This document shows, piece after piece, positions 34,401-42,822 of a DNA stretch of 64,000 bases. The first letter of the stretch is position 1. Every line of letters starts with the position of its first letter. A program made the position numbers and the translations under genes. Where the stretch lies: the NCBI RefSeq assembly GCF_001423745.1, contig NZ_LMPC01000001.1, forward strand, positions 497,923 through 561,922, written 5' to 3'. The stretch comes from Arthrobacter sp. Leaf337. Its GTDB lineage: Bacteria; Actinomycetota; Actinomycetes; Actinomycetales; Micrococcaceae. The notes beneath the pieces were generated by a model. The model saw only the letters and a list, made by a program, of their open reading frames with translations. It did no database searches and was not told the DNA's origin.

Positions 34401-35684
34401 CAGCTCAGCAAGCGACTGCATGGCCTGATAGGGCGAGCAGCCCCAGCGCTGCCGGACGTTGTGCAGCGAGTCCACATGGTCCATGAGGGCGTGGCGGTGC
34501 TCCGCAAGGGTGGTGTGCAGGTTTTCCAGCTGGGGCTGAAGGGACTTTTCGTTCCGCATAATGGACCGCACCAGCTGTCCCTTGAGCTGCAGCGGCGTGA
34601 CCGTTCCGGACAGCGCAAACAGGATGGACTCCAGGCCCAGCGTCTCAAGCTGGGCCCCGATCTCGCTGAGGCTGGCGCGGCGGTCACCCACCACAAGGAC
34701 AGTCTTGCCCTCGTCCACCAGGGCACCGATGGTGTTGATGGCGGTCTGGGTCTGGCCCGTTCCCGGCGGGCTGCTGACAAGGAGGGAGTCCCCGGCACGC
34801 ACGGCGTCCACCACGTACTGCTGGTCCGAATCGGCGTCAAGAAGCAGCAGTTCCTGGGCCGGGTCCCGCTGGTCGATGTCCTGGAAGCGGTCCTCCGCCA
34901 ATTCAGCCACGTCCACGGCCTCGCCGGCGGCGGCACGGGCCAGGGCAGCGACGAGGGCGTTGTTCTGGTTGATCCACGGGTCCTCGAGGTTCCCGGACAG
35001 GTCCGCGAACGTTGACACGAGCAGGTTGTGCTCCACCTCGGCCCCGTGGATGGGTTTGATGAGCGTGCCCAGTCGGTCCAGGACCGGCAGGGGGTCGAAC
35101 CGGGCCGTGCTGTAGGCCATCCGGGTCACGGCGTTGACGTCGAAAACAATGCCGTGGATGGTCTTCAGGTGCCGGATGAGCGCCGGGTTGATCTGCGCCT
35201 GCTCGGTCAACTGGAGTTCGTAGTCGTCCTCGCCAGGACGGACGGTCAGCGAAATGGCGGTGAGCATCACCGGGGCGGACACCCGCTGCGGCTTTCCGCC
35301 CACAGCCGACGTCCAGGACACCGTGCCGGCCGAAAAATAGCCGGCGTCGATGCCGCGGTCGTTGCTGAGCTCGAAAATCTTGGAGCGGAGGTTGCGCGAC
35401 GCCCGGGCAGCCACCACGTACTGGTCATGGTCGCGGATCAGCGTGGACAGGCGCGTGCGCCGCCCCGCCATGAGCTGCGCAAGTCCGGACGGATGCGCAT
35501 GCGTGAGGTCGATGGAGCCTTCCGGGGTCTTGGTGAAACGAAGCATTGTGTCTGCTCCGGTGACCGGCTTAAGCCCGGACAGCCACTTCCTGAGCTCCTC
35601 GGAGCCCTCTGGGAGGCCTTGACCAACTGACACTACTGCCTTCTTTTCTGCGCTTGCACGTGACGCCCTGGACCATACCGGCAT
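31404..35684 (-). CDS. Very large helicase-like ATPase with C-terminal MTES_1575-type nuclease domain
   Basis: About 1426 residues from ATG 35684; a TTG at 35744 would add 20. The N-terminal part is unknown. An SF1-like helicase core shows a Walker A position reading PPGTGQTQT (about residue 312), where the invariant Lys is Gln, and a Walker B position reading VVILDAEAT (near 865) instead of DE. C-terminal motifs GYGRTPHGR and ALAMTRARRSLHVLTCF (near 1135) are well kept. A nuclease-like domain follows (VAIESDGTEQYRRMSVRERSRLR, near 1240-1290), resembling the MTES_1575 endonuclease family. The last 130 residues are acidic and disordered. It may be a DNA or RNA processing factor in the backbone; ATPase activity is doubtful on these motifs. 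Confidence 0.7.
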   Translation of the reverse strand: MPVWSRASRASAEKKAVVSVGQGLPEGSEELRKWLSGLKPVTGADTMLRFTKTPEGSIDLTHAHPSGLAQLMAGRRTRLSTLIRDHDQYVVAARASRNLRSKIFELSNDRGIDAGYFSAGTVSWTSAVGGKPQRVSAPVMLTAISLTVRPGEDDYELQLTEQAQINPALIRHLKTIHGIVFDVNAVTRMAYSTARFDPLPVLDRLGTLIKPIHGAEVEHNLLVSTFADLSGNLEDPWINQNNALVAALARAAAGEAVDVAELAEDRFQDIDQRDPAQELLLLDADSDQQYVVDAVRAGDSLLVSSPPGTGQTQTAINTIGALVDEGKTVLVVGDRRASLSEIGAQLETLGLESILFALSGTVTPLQLKGQLVRSIMRNEKSLQPQLENLHTTLAEHRHALMDHVDSLHNVRQRWGCSPYQAMQSLAELTSIQPAPATTVRLKRSVLDNIRDREELAGRLHRAAELGSFSRAATASPWHGARLLTRKETEEAQEVARSVEKNLPVLRHRMNEVAEHAQIRLGATFSEWGAQLELLMAVRESLDKFTPDIFDRPVHDLISATATSPWRRERNIEMPSMQRSRLRRVAKEYVRPGVHIADLHSSLVLVQEQRALWADYATTQRHPAVPSGLGEVNVMYRSLERELAQLGAAVKHTAAGGDLQNTPYEELMERLERLVADTRTLKTLPERTLLIENMREHGLGELLADLADREVPAESVASELELAWWQSALEAMISGDDYLAMSDGDALRQLEAEYRLADNAHIASGAARLRWTLSERWRAGIAENPRQADLLRSLLKDGRVTLAALTAQAPALVPMLVPVWSVSPYLMTGLLPAEQKFDAVVILDAEATSLQAVLPAIARARQVIAFGDDKIASPRTFTVGVERLAAGETAHQAVESAYTALSSVLPTRRLTSAYRAVDEELVLQLSKSFYDGRLHRLPEGQTATGLDRALLVEYLPDGTGLPSADQEGVESAVAEVNRVVGLVFEHARLRPRTSLAVVTASLRHAARIGEAIRLQLPNYPLLASFFSAGPESFRVVDLERAQGLVRDHVIFSPGYGRTPHGRALHNFGPLSAEGGRAKFALAMTRARRSLHVLTCFKPEDLDVTRLSHGALDFYELLNREIAGNTDLGTPASRAAASEQALGADPLVADLGDRLRARGARVWHQYDGVLDVAAAADPVHSIGHDEADIPRPVAIESDGTEQYRRMSVRERSRLRPQLLERLGWRYMPLWTIEVFTDPSACADRIGGYLGLEKPALTGFTSSSQAFFEDDVDNLTLNSADRRSGAAEEADSGSGDSGNGGSGEPGASGESAAPDRHSVSLEQGGTDPEESFRTRTKAEESIKDNGMDTNNSAADSQGATHREADNSAPGRTAPERVAPDRTPQTAGAGVPSGVLPNKASEDDPKRWGDQGSDYDHDAWLQEQKPPHWG

Positions 35685-35776
35685 ACTTTCGAGCGTAGCC
35701 CGAATCAGGGCCCAGTGAGAGTCCGCAACACTGGAGCGGGCCAAAATTGAGCCGGATTTAGCGAGAATAAAGCAAC

Positions 35777-35806
35777 GTGGCCGGCCTCATCGCTGAGACC
35801 GGCCAC
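35777..35806 (-). terminator. Hairpin terminator of guaA
   Basis: GTGGCCGG (35777-35784) pairs with CCGGCCAC (35799-35806), with an inner CTCA/TGAG extension. On the minus strand it is followed by GTTGCTTTATTC, a weak T-rich tail. It is 9 bp beyond the guaA stop. Confidence 0.65.
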
Positions 35807-35814
35807 TCACACTG

Positions 35815-37404
35815 CTATTCCCACTCGATGGTTCCCGGCGGCTTGCTGGTCACGTCGAGCACTACACGGTTGACGCCTTCCACCTCATTGGTGATGCGGT
35901 TTGAGATTTTCGCCAGCAGGTCGTACGGAAGCCGTGACCAGTCGGCAGTCATGGCGTCTTCGGACGACACGGGACGGAGAACGATCGGGTGGCCGTATGT
36001 ACGGCCGTCACCCATGACGCCGACGCTGCGGACGTCCGCCAGCAGCACCACCGGCATCTGCCATACCTCGTTGTCCAGGCCGGCTGCGGTCAGCTCGGCA
36101 CGGGCGATGGCATCAGCCTTGCGCAGCAGGTCAAGGCGTTCCTTGGTCACTTCGCCGACGATGCGGATGCCGAGTCCCGGGCCGGGGAAAGGCTGGCGGC
36201 CGACGATTTCCTGCGGCAGTCCGAGCTGGGCGCCCACGGCGCGGACCTCGTCCTTGAACAGTGCACGCAGCGGCTCAACAAGTTCGAACTGCAGGTCTTC
36301 CGGCAGGCCGCCCACGTTGTGGTGGCTCTTGATGTTCGCAGCACCCTCTCCGCCGCCGGATTCGACGACGTCGGGGTACAGGGTGCCCTGGACGAGGAAC
36401 TTGATCTTTTCGCCGTGCGCAGCGGCTTCGGCGATGATGGCCAGTTCGGCTTCTTCGAAGGCGCGAATGAACTCGCGGCCGATGATCTTGCGCTTGGTCT
36501 CCGGATCGCTGACCCCGGCCAGTGCCGCCTGGAACCGCTCCTGCTCATTGGCAACGTAGAGCTTGACGCCCGTGGCTGCCACGAAGTCGCGCTCAACCTG
36601 CTCGGCCTCGCCCTCGCGCAGCAGACCGTGGTCCACGAACACGCAAGTCAGCTGGTCGCCCACGGCACGCTGGACCAGGGCAGCCGCGACAGCCGAATCC
36701 ACGCCGCCGGAAAGGCCGCAAATGACCCTGGCGTCGCCGATCTGCTTGCGGATGCGGTCCACCTGTTCCTCGAGGATGTTCCCCGTGGTCCAGTTCGGTT
36801 CCAGCTTGGCGCCCTTGAACAGGAAGTTCTCGAGCACCTGCTGGCCGAAGGCCGAGTGCTTCACCTCGGGGTGCCACTGCACGCCGTAGAGGCATTTCTC
36901 TTCGTTGGCGAAGGCGGCAACCTCGGCGCCCGCCGTCGTCGCGAGCACTTCGAAGCCCTCAGGCGCCTCGTGCACGGAGTCACCATGGCTCATCCACGTG
37001 TTCTGGTGCTGCGGCATTCCTTCGAGGACCGAGCGGCCCTCACCCAGGATGGTGGTTTGCGTGGAACCGTACTCACGCAGTCCGGTCTTGTCGACCTTTC
37101 CACCCAGGGCGTTGGCCATGGCCTGGAAGCCGTAGCAAATGCCAAAGACGGGGATCCCGGCTTCAAAGAGGTCGGCACCCACACTTGGAGCACCTTCCGC
37201 GTAGACGCTGGAAGGGCCACCCGACAGGATGATGGCAGCGGGGTTCTTAGCCAGGAGCTGCTCGGTGCTGTACGTGTGCGGAACCACTTCCGAGTACACG
37301 TTTGCTTCCCGGACGCGGCGGGCAATCAGCTGCGCGTACTGGGCACCGTAGTCAACAACCAGCACCGGCTTCTGGGAAGTCTGGGATGCAGTGGGAGTAG
37401 TCAC
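35815..37404 (-). CDS. guaA: GMP synthase (glutamine-hydrolysing)
   Basis: A 529-residue enzyme converting XMP to GMP. The class I glutamine amidotransferase has catalytic Cys in FGICYGFQ (near residue 95) and the His-Glu pair in GVQWHPEV (near 180). The ATP-PPase domain follows, with GLSGGVDSA (near 235), then the dimerisation domain ending in GTIEWE. Length and order are typical. It is one of three guanine-nucleotide genes in the window (with guaB3 and guaB), though not in one operon with them. Confidence 0.97.
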   Translation of the reverse strand: MTTPTASQTSQKPVLVVDYGAQYAQLIARRVREANVYSEVVPHTYSTEQLLAKNPAAIILSGGPSSVYAEGAPSVGADLFEAGIPVFGICYGFQAMANALGGKVDKTGLREYGSTQTTILGEGRSVLEGMPQHQNTWMSHGDSVHEAPEGFEVLATTAGAEVAAFANEEKCLYGVQWHPEVKHSAFGQQVLENFLFKGAKLEPNWTTGNILEEQVDRIRKQIGDARVICGLSGGVDSAVAAALVQRAVGDQLTCVFVDHGLLREGEAEQVERDFVAATGVKLYVANEQERFQAALAGVSDPETKRKIIGREFIRAFEEAELAIIAEAAAHGEKIKFLVQGTLYPDVVESGGGEGAANIKSHHNVGGLPEDLQFELVEPLRALFKDEVRAVGAQLGLPQEIVGRQPFPGPGLGIRIVGEVTKERLDLLRKADAIARAELTAAGLDNEVWQMPVVLLADVRSVGVMGDGRTYGHPIVLRPVSSEDAMTADWSRLPYDLLAKISNRITNEVEGVNRVVLDVTSKPPGTIEWE

Positions 37405-37501
37405 CGTCCTAGACTACTTGGGCGCTTGCCCGGTCGCACGTTGAGACGGCTGTCCGCGGCGTAAAACCACCCCGGCGTTAGGGATCTCACACCGGCGCGG
37501 G

Positions 37502-38029
37502 TCAGTAGCGCTTGGACGCCTGGGGATTCGCTGCGAGTTCCGCTTCCACCTCTGCGTGGAACTTCTTCTCCACAAAGAAGGACAGGAACGGAACCACACC
37601 GCCCAGTGCGAGGATGATCAGTTTCGCGAACGGCCACCGCATCAGCGACCACAGGCGGAAGTTGGACATCAAGTACACGACGTACATCCAGCCGTGCACA
37701 ATGAGCACCGCCACGGAGAGGTTCACTCCCCCGAGGACGCCCTGCGGCTCGGCATCGGCGAACCCGAAGCCAAACGGCTGGCCCGTCACGGCGTTGGTTC
37801 CGCCGGCGAACAGGTACTGGCCGAAGGCGTACCGCGCAACCAGTTCGGCGCAGAGCAGCAGCAGCATCCCGCCCGTCATGTAGGCCAGGACCTTGTAGAA
37901 CTTGAGCGCGGACCGGATCTGGGCTTCCGTCCCGCCGAACCTGCGCTTCTTCACCGTGCCCGTTTTTGCGGTGCCTGCTCCGCTGGTCTCGGTAGGCTGT
38001 GGCTGGATGGCCGGCTTGGGATCGATCAT
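37502..38029 (-). CDS. DUF3817 membrane protein
   Basis: A 175-residue protein with a cytoplasmic N-terminus of about 45 residues, then three membrane spans (about 52-70, 100-120, 130-152) typical of DUF3817. The motif VLAYMTGGMLLLLC marks the first span. It overlaps the SURF1 gene by 4 bp, which suggests joint expression. Function of the family is unknown; an association with respiration genes is common. Confidence 0.8.
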   Translation of the reverse strand: MIDPKPAIQPQPTETSGAGTAKTGTVKKRRFGGTEAQIRSALKFYKVLAYMTGGMLLLLCAELVARYAFGQYLFAGGTNAVTGQPFGFGFADAEPQGVLGGVNLSVAVLIVHGWMYVVYLMSNFRLWSLMRWPFAKLIILALGGVVPFLSFFVEKKFHAEVEAELAANPQASKRY

Positions 38030-38907
38030 GGCTGTACCTTTTGTTCAGACGGGCTGGAATTTTCTGGTGTGCCGGCGCGGGGCTCCGCCGGCGGAGGCTC
38101 GACGTCGGCGTCCGCGTCGTGTTCGTCGTCGAGCTCGTCTTCAAGGTCGCGGCGGTAGTCGTCCTTCACCATGCGCCACCAGATGAACAACGCGAAGCCG
38201 GCGAAAACGATCCACTCCACGGAGTAGAACAGGTTGAGCCAGTTCACCTGCTGGGCCGGGGGCTGCGGACCGATGCGCAATGGTTTCAGCTCACCACTGA
38301 CAGCCGCGGGGCCGACGTCGGAGCCTCCGGTTATCTCGGAAGTGGCTGCCACAAACCCCGGATAGCTGCTGATTTCCCAGGCATTGATCAGTTCCGCTAC
38401 GGATACTGCCGTGGCGCGTCCGGGTTCGGGGGCGGTGTTCGGCAGCGGAGCTTCGGACGGCAGGAGCCGTCCGGTCAGTTCAATAGTTCCCGACGGCGGC
38501 GCGCCTGCTTCCGCGGGGTCGGCCACCCATCCGCGGGCCACCGGGATCCACGTTTGGGGCGATGCCCCGGCGCCGTTGAGGACGGGGGCGTCCTGGACGG
38601 AAAACGCCGACACCACCCAGTAACCCGTGGCGCCGTCGTAAAGTCGTCCCGGGACCAGCACTTGCTTGTCGGGATCGTAGGCTCCTTTGGCTGTGACCAT
38701 TTGGTCCGCCACGGAGCCATGGAAGAAGTCACCCGGCTGCAGCACCGTGGTGAGCGGCTTGCTCTCTTCGGTCCCGGTCGAAACGGGCGCTTCCGGCTGG
38801 GTTGACCGGCCGAATTGCCACTGGCTTAGCAGCACAAAAACCCCTGAAATGACGATCGCAAACACCAGGCCTGCGATCCAGCGGGGTTTGAGGGCAGTTT
38901 TCAACAC
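38026..38907 (-). CDS. SURF1-family cytochrome oxidase assembly protein
   Basis: A 293-residue protein with an N-terminal membrane span near residues 10-28 (WIAGLVFAIVISGVFVLLSQWQFGR, the SURF1 start pattern), a central extracytoplasmic domain with VLVPGRLYDGATGYWVVSAF and a second span near 228-248 (NLFYSVEWIVFAGFALFIWW). SURF1 assists haem a insertion into cytochrome c oxidase. The acidic C-terminus is about 40 residues longer than strictly needed. Confidence 0.88.
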   Translation of the reverse strand: MLKTALKPRWIAGLVFAIVISGVFVLLSQWQFGRSTQPEAPVSTGTEESKPLTTVLQPGDFFHGSVADQMVTAKGAYDPDKQVLVPGRLYDGATGYWVVSAFSVQDAPVLNGAGASPQTWIPVARGWVADPAEAGAPPSGTIELTGRLLPSEAPLPNTAPEPGRATAVSVAELINAWEISSYPGFVAATSEITGGSDVGPAAVSGELKPLRIGPQPPAQQVNWLNLFYSVEWIVFAGFALFIWWRMVKDDYRRDLEDELDDEHDADADVEPPPAEPRAGTPENSSPSEQKVQP

Positions 38908-39032
38908 ACATTAACCGTACTTCGTCCTTGTGTAGAACAACGAACCGCAGGTTGCGCGAGCGGACACTAGAGGCCCCTCGCAGCGGGGCCTCAAGTGTAC
39001 GTCCGCGCAGTTTGGGCAGCCTGCCCCACTTT

Positions 39033-39521
39033 CTAGTGGTCGAAGAACACCAGGCTGGAGTTGATGAGTTCGGCGATCACTTCGGGGTCGTAGGCCCGGC
39101 GAAGGGATTCCCGGAACGACTCCTTGGACAGCGAGCGGGCCAGCGTGGCAAGTACTTCAAGGTGGTCCGAGAAGGAACTTGCCGGCGTCGCAATCAACAG
39201 GATCACCGTTGCCGGCCCGTCAGCGGCCCCGAAGTCCAGGGCCCGTCCGTACTTGGTGATGCCAACGGCAATCGAGGTCCGGGACACGAACTCGCTGCGG
39301 GCATGCGGCAGTCCGACTCCGCCGGGCAGGCCCGTTGCCAGCTGGTGCTCCCGGGCATTGACGTGCTTCAGGAAGCCGTCGAGGTCCGAGACGCGCCCGG
39401 CCGCGTAGAGCCGTTCGGCAAGCTGGGTCGCTGCATCCGTCTTGTCCTTGGCATCAAGCTCAAGAATCACCATTTCCGGTGTGGTGAGTTCGGCATCGTA
39501 CCGGTCCAGTGGTTCCGCCAA
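39033..39521 (-). CDS. PTS fructose-type EIIA protein
   Basis: A 162-residue single-domain EIIA. The phosphorylated His is His73 in VGLPHARSE. A second conserved His lies in FSDHLEVL near residue 138. It would accept phosphate from HPr. No EIIB or EIIC is nearby, so it may act with a remote permease or as a regulator. The start was chosen from the MAEPLDRY ATG behind AGGGAC. Confidence 0.88.
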   Translation of the reverse strand: MAEPLDRYDAELTTPEMVILELDAKDKTDAATQLAERLYAAGRVSDLDGFLKHVNAREHQLATGLPGGVGLPHARSEFVSRTSIAVGITKYGRALDFGAADGPATVILLIATPASSFSDHLEVLATLARSLSKESFRESLRRAYDPEVIAELINSSLVFFDH

Positions 39522-39572
39522 GAGTTGTCCCTTCAGTGAGGCAGGAGGCGCGGGTCAGGCATCCGCCTTGTG

Positions 39573-41324
39573 TCAGCGCAGCGGGACGATGTCCTCCACA
39601 CCCAGGCGCGCGGCGTCGGCAGATTCATCGTCGGGCTGCTCCTGGCTCAGCCGTTCAGCTTCCACCCGGGCAAGGTAATGCTTGATTTCGCTTTCGCGCT
39701 GCGCATCGCTCCAGCCAAGAATTTCTCCCATCAGCTTAGCGACTACCGGGACAGCGGACACACCCCGGTCCCAGGACTCGATGGAAATACGCGTCCTGCG
39801 TGTCAAAACGTCGTGTACATGACGTGCGCCTTCGTGCGTTGCCGCATAGACGGCCTCGGCCTGCAGGTAGTCGTCGGCGCCCGGCAGGGGTTCAGCCAGT
39901 GCCGGGTTCTCCTTGATGAGCGCCAGGACCTCCGTGGCCATCGATCCGTAGCGGTTGAGCAGGTGCTCGATCCGGGCCACGTGCACGCCGTACTCTTCCG
40001 CCGTCCGGTTCCGGCGGTTCCACGCCGCCTTGAACCCGCTGGCACCGAGCAGCGGAATCGTATCGGTGCAACTAGGGGCTACACGTTCGTCCATGCTCCT
40101 CGTTGCTTCATCGACGGCGTCCTTGGCCATGACGCGGTACGTGGTCCATTTTCCGCCAGCCACCACGACAAGGCCCGGCACCGGGTGGGCCACCACGTGC
40201 TCGCGGGACAGCTTGGCGGTCGAGTCGTTCTCCCCGGCAAGCAGCGGACGCAGCCCGGCGTAGACACCTTCCACGTCCTCCCTGGTCAACGGCCGCTTCA
40301 GCACCTTGTTGACGTGTTCAAGGATGTAATCGATGTCCTTGCTGGATGCTGCCGGGTGCGCCTTGTCCAGGTGCCAGTCGGTGTCGGTGGTGCCGATGAT
40401 CCAGTGCCGGCCCCACGGGATCACGAACAGCACCGACTTCTCGGTCCGCAGGATCAGGCCGACGGTGGACTGGAACCGGTCGCGCGGCACCACGAGGTGG
40501 ATGCCCTTGGACGCACGCACCTTCAACTGCCCGCGGTCCGTCACCATGGCCTGGGTTTCATCGGTCCACACGCCGGTGGCGTTGATGACCTGTTTGGCCC
40601 GGATACTGAAAGTGGAGCCGTCCTCGCGGTTGACCACCTTGGCGCCCACCACCCGCTCGCCTTCTCGCAGGAAGTCGACCACAGCTGTCTGGTTGACCGC
40701 ATGGGCGCCGTAATACGCCGCTGTACGGATGAGGTTGGCCACGTATTTGGCGTCGTCGACTTGGCCGTCGTAGTAGCGGATGGACCCGACGAAGGCGTCG
40801 TCCTTCAGGCTGGGCGCAGCACGCAGCGTCCCGCGGCGGCTCAGGTGCTTGTGGAAGGGCACGCCCCGCTGGTGGCCGCTGGAAATGGACATGACGTCGT
40901 AGAGGGCAATTCCGGCGCCGACATAGGGCCGCTCGAGGAAGGGCTTGGTCAGGGGGTAGAGGAAAGGTACCGGCCGGGCCAGGTGGGGGGCGATCTCCGA
41001 CAGCAGCAGGCCGCGTTCATGAAGCGCTTCCTTGACCAGCCCGAAGTCCAGCATCTCGAGGTAGCGCAGGCCGCCGTGAATGAGCTTGGAGGAGCGCGAG
41101 GACGTGCCCGCCGCCCAGTCGCTGGCCTCCACGATTCCCACGCTCAGGCCGCGGGTCACGGCATCCAGGGCGGCGCCGGTGCCCACGATGCCACCGCCGA
41201 CGATGAGGATGTCGAGTTCCTTGCCCGGCTCCATTGTTGCCTTGAGCGCCGCCAGCGACGCCTCCCGGGCTGCGGGGCCGAGCGCCCCTTGGGCAAAGGA
41301 CGAACCTCCGGAAGAACTGTTCAT
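39573..41324 (-). CDS. glpD: Aerobic glycerol-3-phosphate dehydrogenase
   Basis: A 583-residue FAD enzyme. The dinucleotide fold ILIVGGGIVGTGAA (about residues 39-52) is followed by GTSSRSSKLIHGGLRYLE near 72-90, the GlpD hallmark, and by a C-terminal DUF-type helical domain. It oxidises glycerol-3-phosphate to dihydroxyacetone phosphate and feeds electrons to quinone at the membrane. No glycerol kinase or uptake gene adjoins it here. Confidence 0.95.
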   Translation of the reverse strand: MNSSSGGSSFAQGALGPAAREASLAALKATMEPGKELDILIVGGGIVGTGAALDAVTRGLSVGIVEASDWAAGTSSRSSKLIHGGLRYLEMLDFGLVKEALHERGLLLSEIAPHLARPVPFLYPLTKPFLERPYVGAGIALYDVMSISSGHQRGVPFHKHLSRRGTLRAAPSLKDDAFVGSIRYYDGQVDDAKYVANLIRTAAYYGAHAVNQTAVVDFLREGERVVGAKVVNREDGSTFSIRAKQVINATGVWTDETQAMVTDRGQLKVRASKGIHLVVPRDRFQSTVGLILRTEKSVLFVIPWGRHWIIGTTDTDWHLDKAHPAASSKDIDYILEHVNKVLKRPLTREDVEGVYAGLRPLLAGENDSTAKLSREHVVAHPVPGLVVVAGGKWTTYRVMAKDAVDEATRSMDERVAPSCTDTIPLLGASGFKAAWNRRNRTAEEYGVHVARIEHLLNRYGSMATEVLALIKENPALAEPLPGADDYLQAEAVYAATHEGARHVHDVLTRRTRISIESWDRGVSAVPVVAKLMGEILGWSDAQRESEIKHYLARVEAERLSQEQPDDESADAARLGVEDIVPLR

Positions 41325-41406
41325 TTCACGCCTCCATCCGCATCAAACCTCGTTGTTCACCAGACTACTTCCTAGGCATGCGGATGGGCAGGCCCCGCTG
41401 GCGGCG

Positions 41407-41447
41407 CTATGGGTGCCGGTCCCGGGCCCCGGGACCGGCACCCATAG
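41407..41447. terminator. Long perfect palindrome between glpD and guaB3
   Basis: A 20-bp stem with a single unpaired central base (41427) lies 22 bp downstream of the guaB3 stop. There is no T run on either side. It is most likely a transcription terminator or transcript stabiliser for guaB3. Confidence 0.6.
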
Positions 41448-41468
41448 TGCCGTCAGCAGGATGGTGCG

Positions 41469-42605
41469 TCAGTTGCCCGAGTAGGGGGATACTACGACGT
41501 CGACCCGCTGGAATTCCTTCAGGTCCGAATAGCCGGTGGTGGCCATCGAGCGGCGAAGCGCGCCGATCAGGTTGGACGTGCCGTTGGTGTGGTGGCCGGG
41601 ACCGAAGAGGACCTCCTCGAGTGGGCCGACGGTGCCGACGTTGACCCTGTCGCCGCGCGGGAGCTCCAGGTGGTGGGCCTCCTGGCCCCAGTGCCAGCCC
41701 TTGCCCGGCGCCTCTTCGGCGCGGGCAAGCGCACTGCCGAGCATAACGGCGTCGGCACCCATGGCGATGGCCTTGACGATATCGCCGGAGGATCCCATGC
41801 CGCCGTCGGCAATGACGTGGACATAACGGCCGCCGGACTCGTCCATGTAGTCACGGCGGGCGGCAGCGACGTCGGAGATGGCGGAGGCCATCGGCGAATG
41901 GATGCCCAGCGCCCGGCGTGTGGTGGTGGTGGCTCCGCCGCCGAAGCCCACCAGCACACCGGCAGCACCGGTGCGCATCAGGTGCAGCGCGGGCGTGTAG
42001 CCGGCAGCGCCGCCCACGATCACCGGGACATCGAGCTCGTAGATGAACTGCTTGAGGTTCAGCGGCTCGTGATCCTTGGAGACGTGCTCTGCGGAAACGG
42101 TGGTACCCCTGATGACGAAAATGTCCACGCCGGCGGCGACGACGGTTTTGTAGTGTTCCTGGGTGCGCTGTGGCGTGAGTGAACCTGCAACGGTCACGCC
42201 GGCTGCGCGGATTTCGGCCAGGCGGGAGGTGATCAGCTCCGGCTGGATGGGCGCCTGGTACAGCTCCTGCATCCGTCGGGTGACGGCGGGGCTGTTGGTC
42301 TCGTCCTCCAGTGCCCCGATCTGGTCGAGGACGGACTGGGGGTCCTCATACCGGGTCCACAGCCCTTCCAGGTCCAGCACGCCGAGTCCGCCGAGGCGGC
42401 CCAGCGCAATGGCGGTCTCGGGCGACATCGCTGAATCCATGGGAGCCGCAATGACGGGCATGTCGAACTTGTAGGCATCTATCTGCCACGCGACCGAGAC
42501 GTCCTTGGGATCACGCGTCCGACGGTTGGGGACGATCGCGATGTCATCCAGGGAGTAGGCACGACGCCCACGCTTGCCACGGCCAATCTCAATCTCATAA
42601 GTCAC
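41469..42605 (-). CDS. GuaB3-family IMP dehydrogenase-related protein
   Basis: A 378-residue protein of the IMP dehydrogenase/GMP reductase barrel without CBS domains. The N-terminus MTYEIEIGRGKRGRRAY and the later GGAAGYTPALHLMRTGAAGVLVGFGGG region (about 180-205) are characteristic of GuaB3, an actinobacterial family recently assigned GMP reductase-like activity in some members. It is distinct from the true guaB at 48090-49601. Its promoter probably lies in the 217-bp gap before the divergent protease gene. Confidence 0.88.
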   Translation of the reverse strand: MTYEIEIGRGKRGRRAYSLDDIAIVPNRRTRDPKDVSVAWQIDAYKFDMPVIAAPMDSAMSPETAIALGRLGGLGVLDLEGLWTRYEDPQSVLDQIGALEDETNSPAVTRRMQELYQAPIQPELITSRLAEIRAAGVTVAGSLTPQRTQEHYKTVVAAGVDIFVIRGTTVSAEHVSKDHEPLNLKQFIYELDVPVIVGGAAGYTPALHLMRTGAAGVLVGFGGGATTTTRRALGIHSPMASAISDVAAARRDYMDESGGRYVHVIADGGMGSSGDIVKAIAMGADAVMLGSALARAEEAPGKGWHWGQEAHHLELPRGDRVNVGTVGPLEEVLFGPGHHTNGTSNLIGALRRSMATTGYSDLKEFQRVDVVVSPYSGN

Positions 42606-42822
42606 GTGACCACTTTACTTGACCACGCGGGATACGGCGGGGCGACTCCCGCGACGGCCCTCGAAACTGATAGTCCACACTTTATTGACTACTTTTGTCA
42701 ACTGTTTACAAGCTTAGAAAATACGCCTACGTTTACTCTCGGTTACCACCTGATCCACTACGTGACCATCCATCACTCCATCATCCGGGCCACCCTGTGC
42801 CCGATCCGAGAAAGAAGTTCCC

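Noticed and set aside
39570..41375. Long plus-strand frame of 601 residues
   Set aside because: It is antisense to glpD over its full length.
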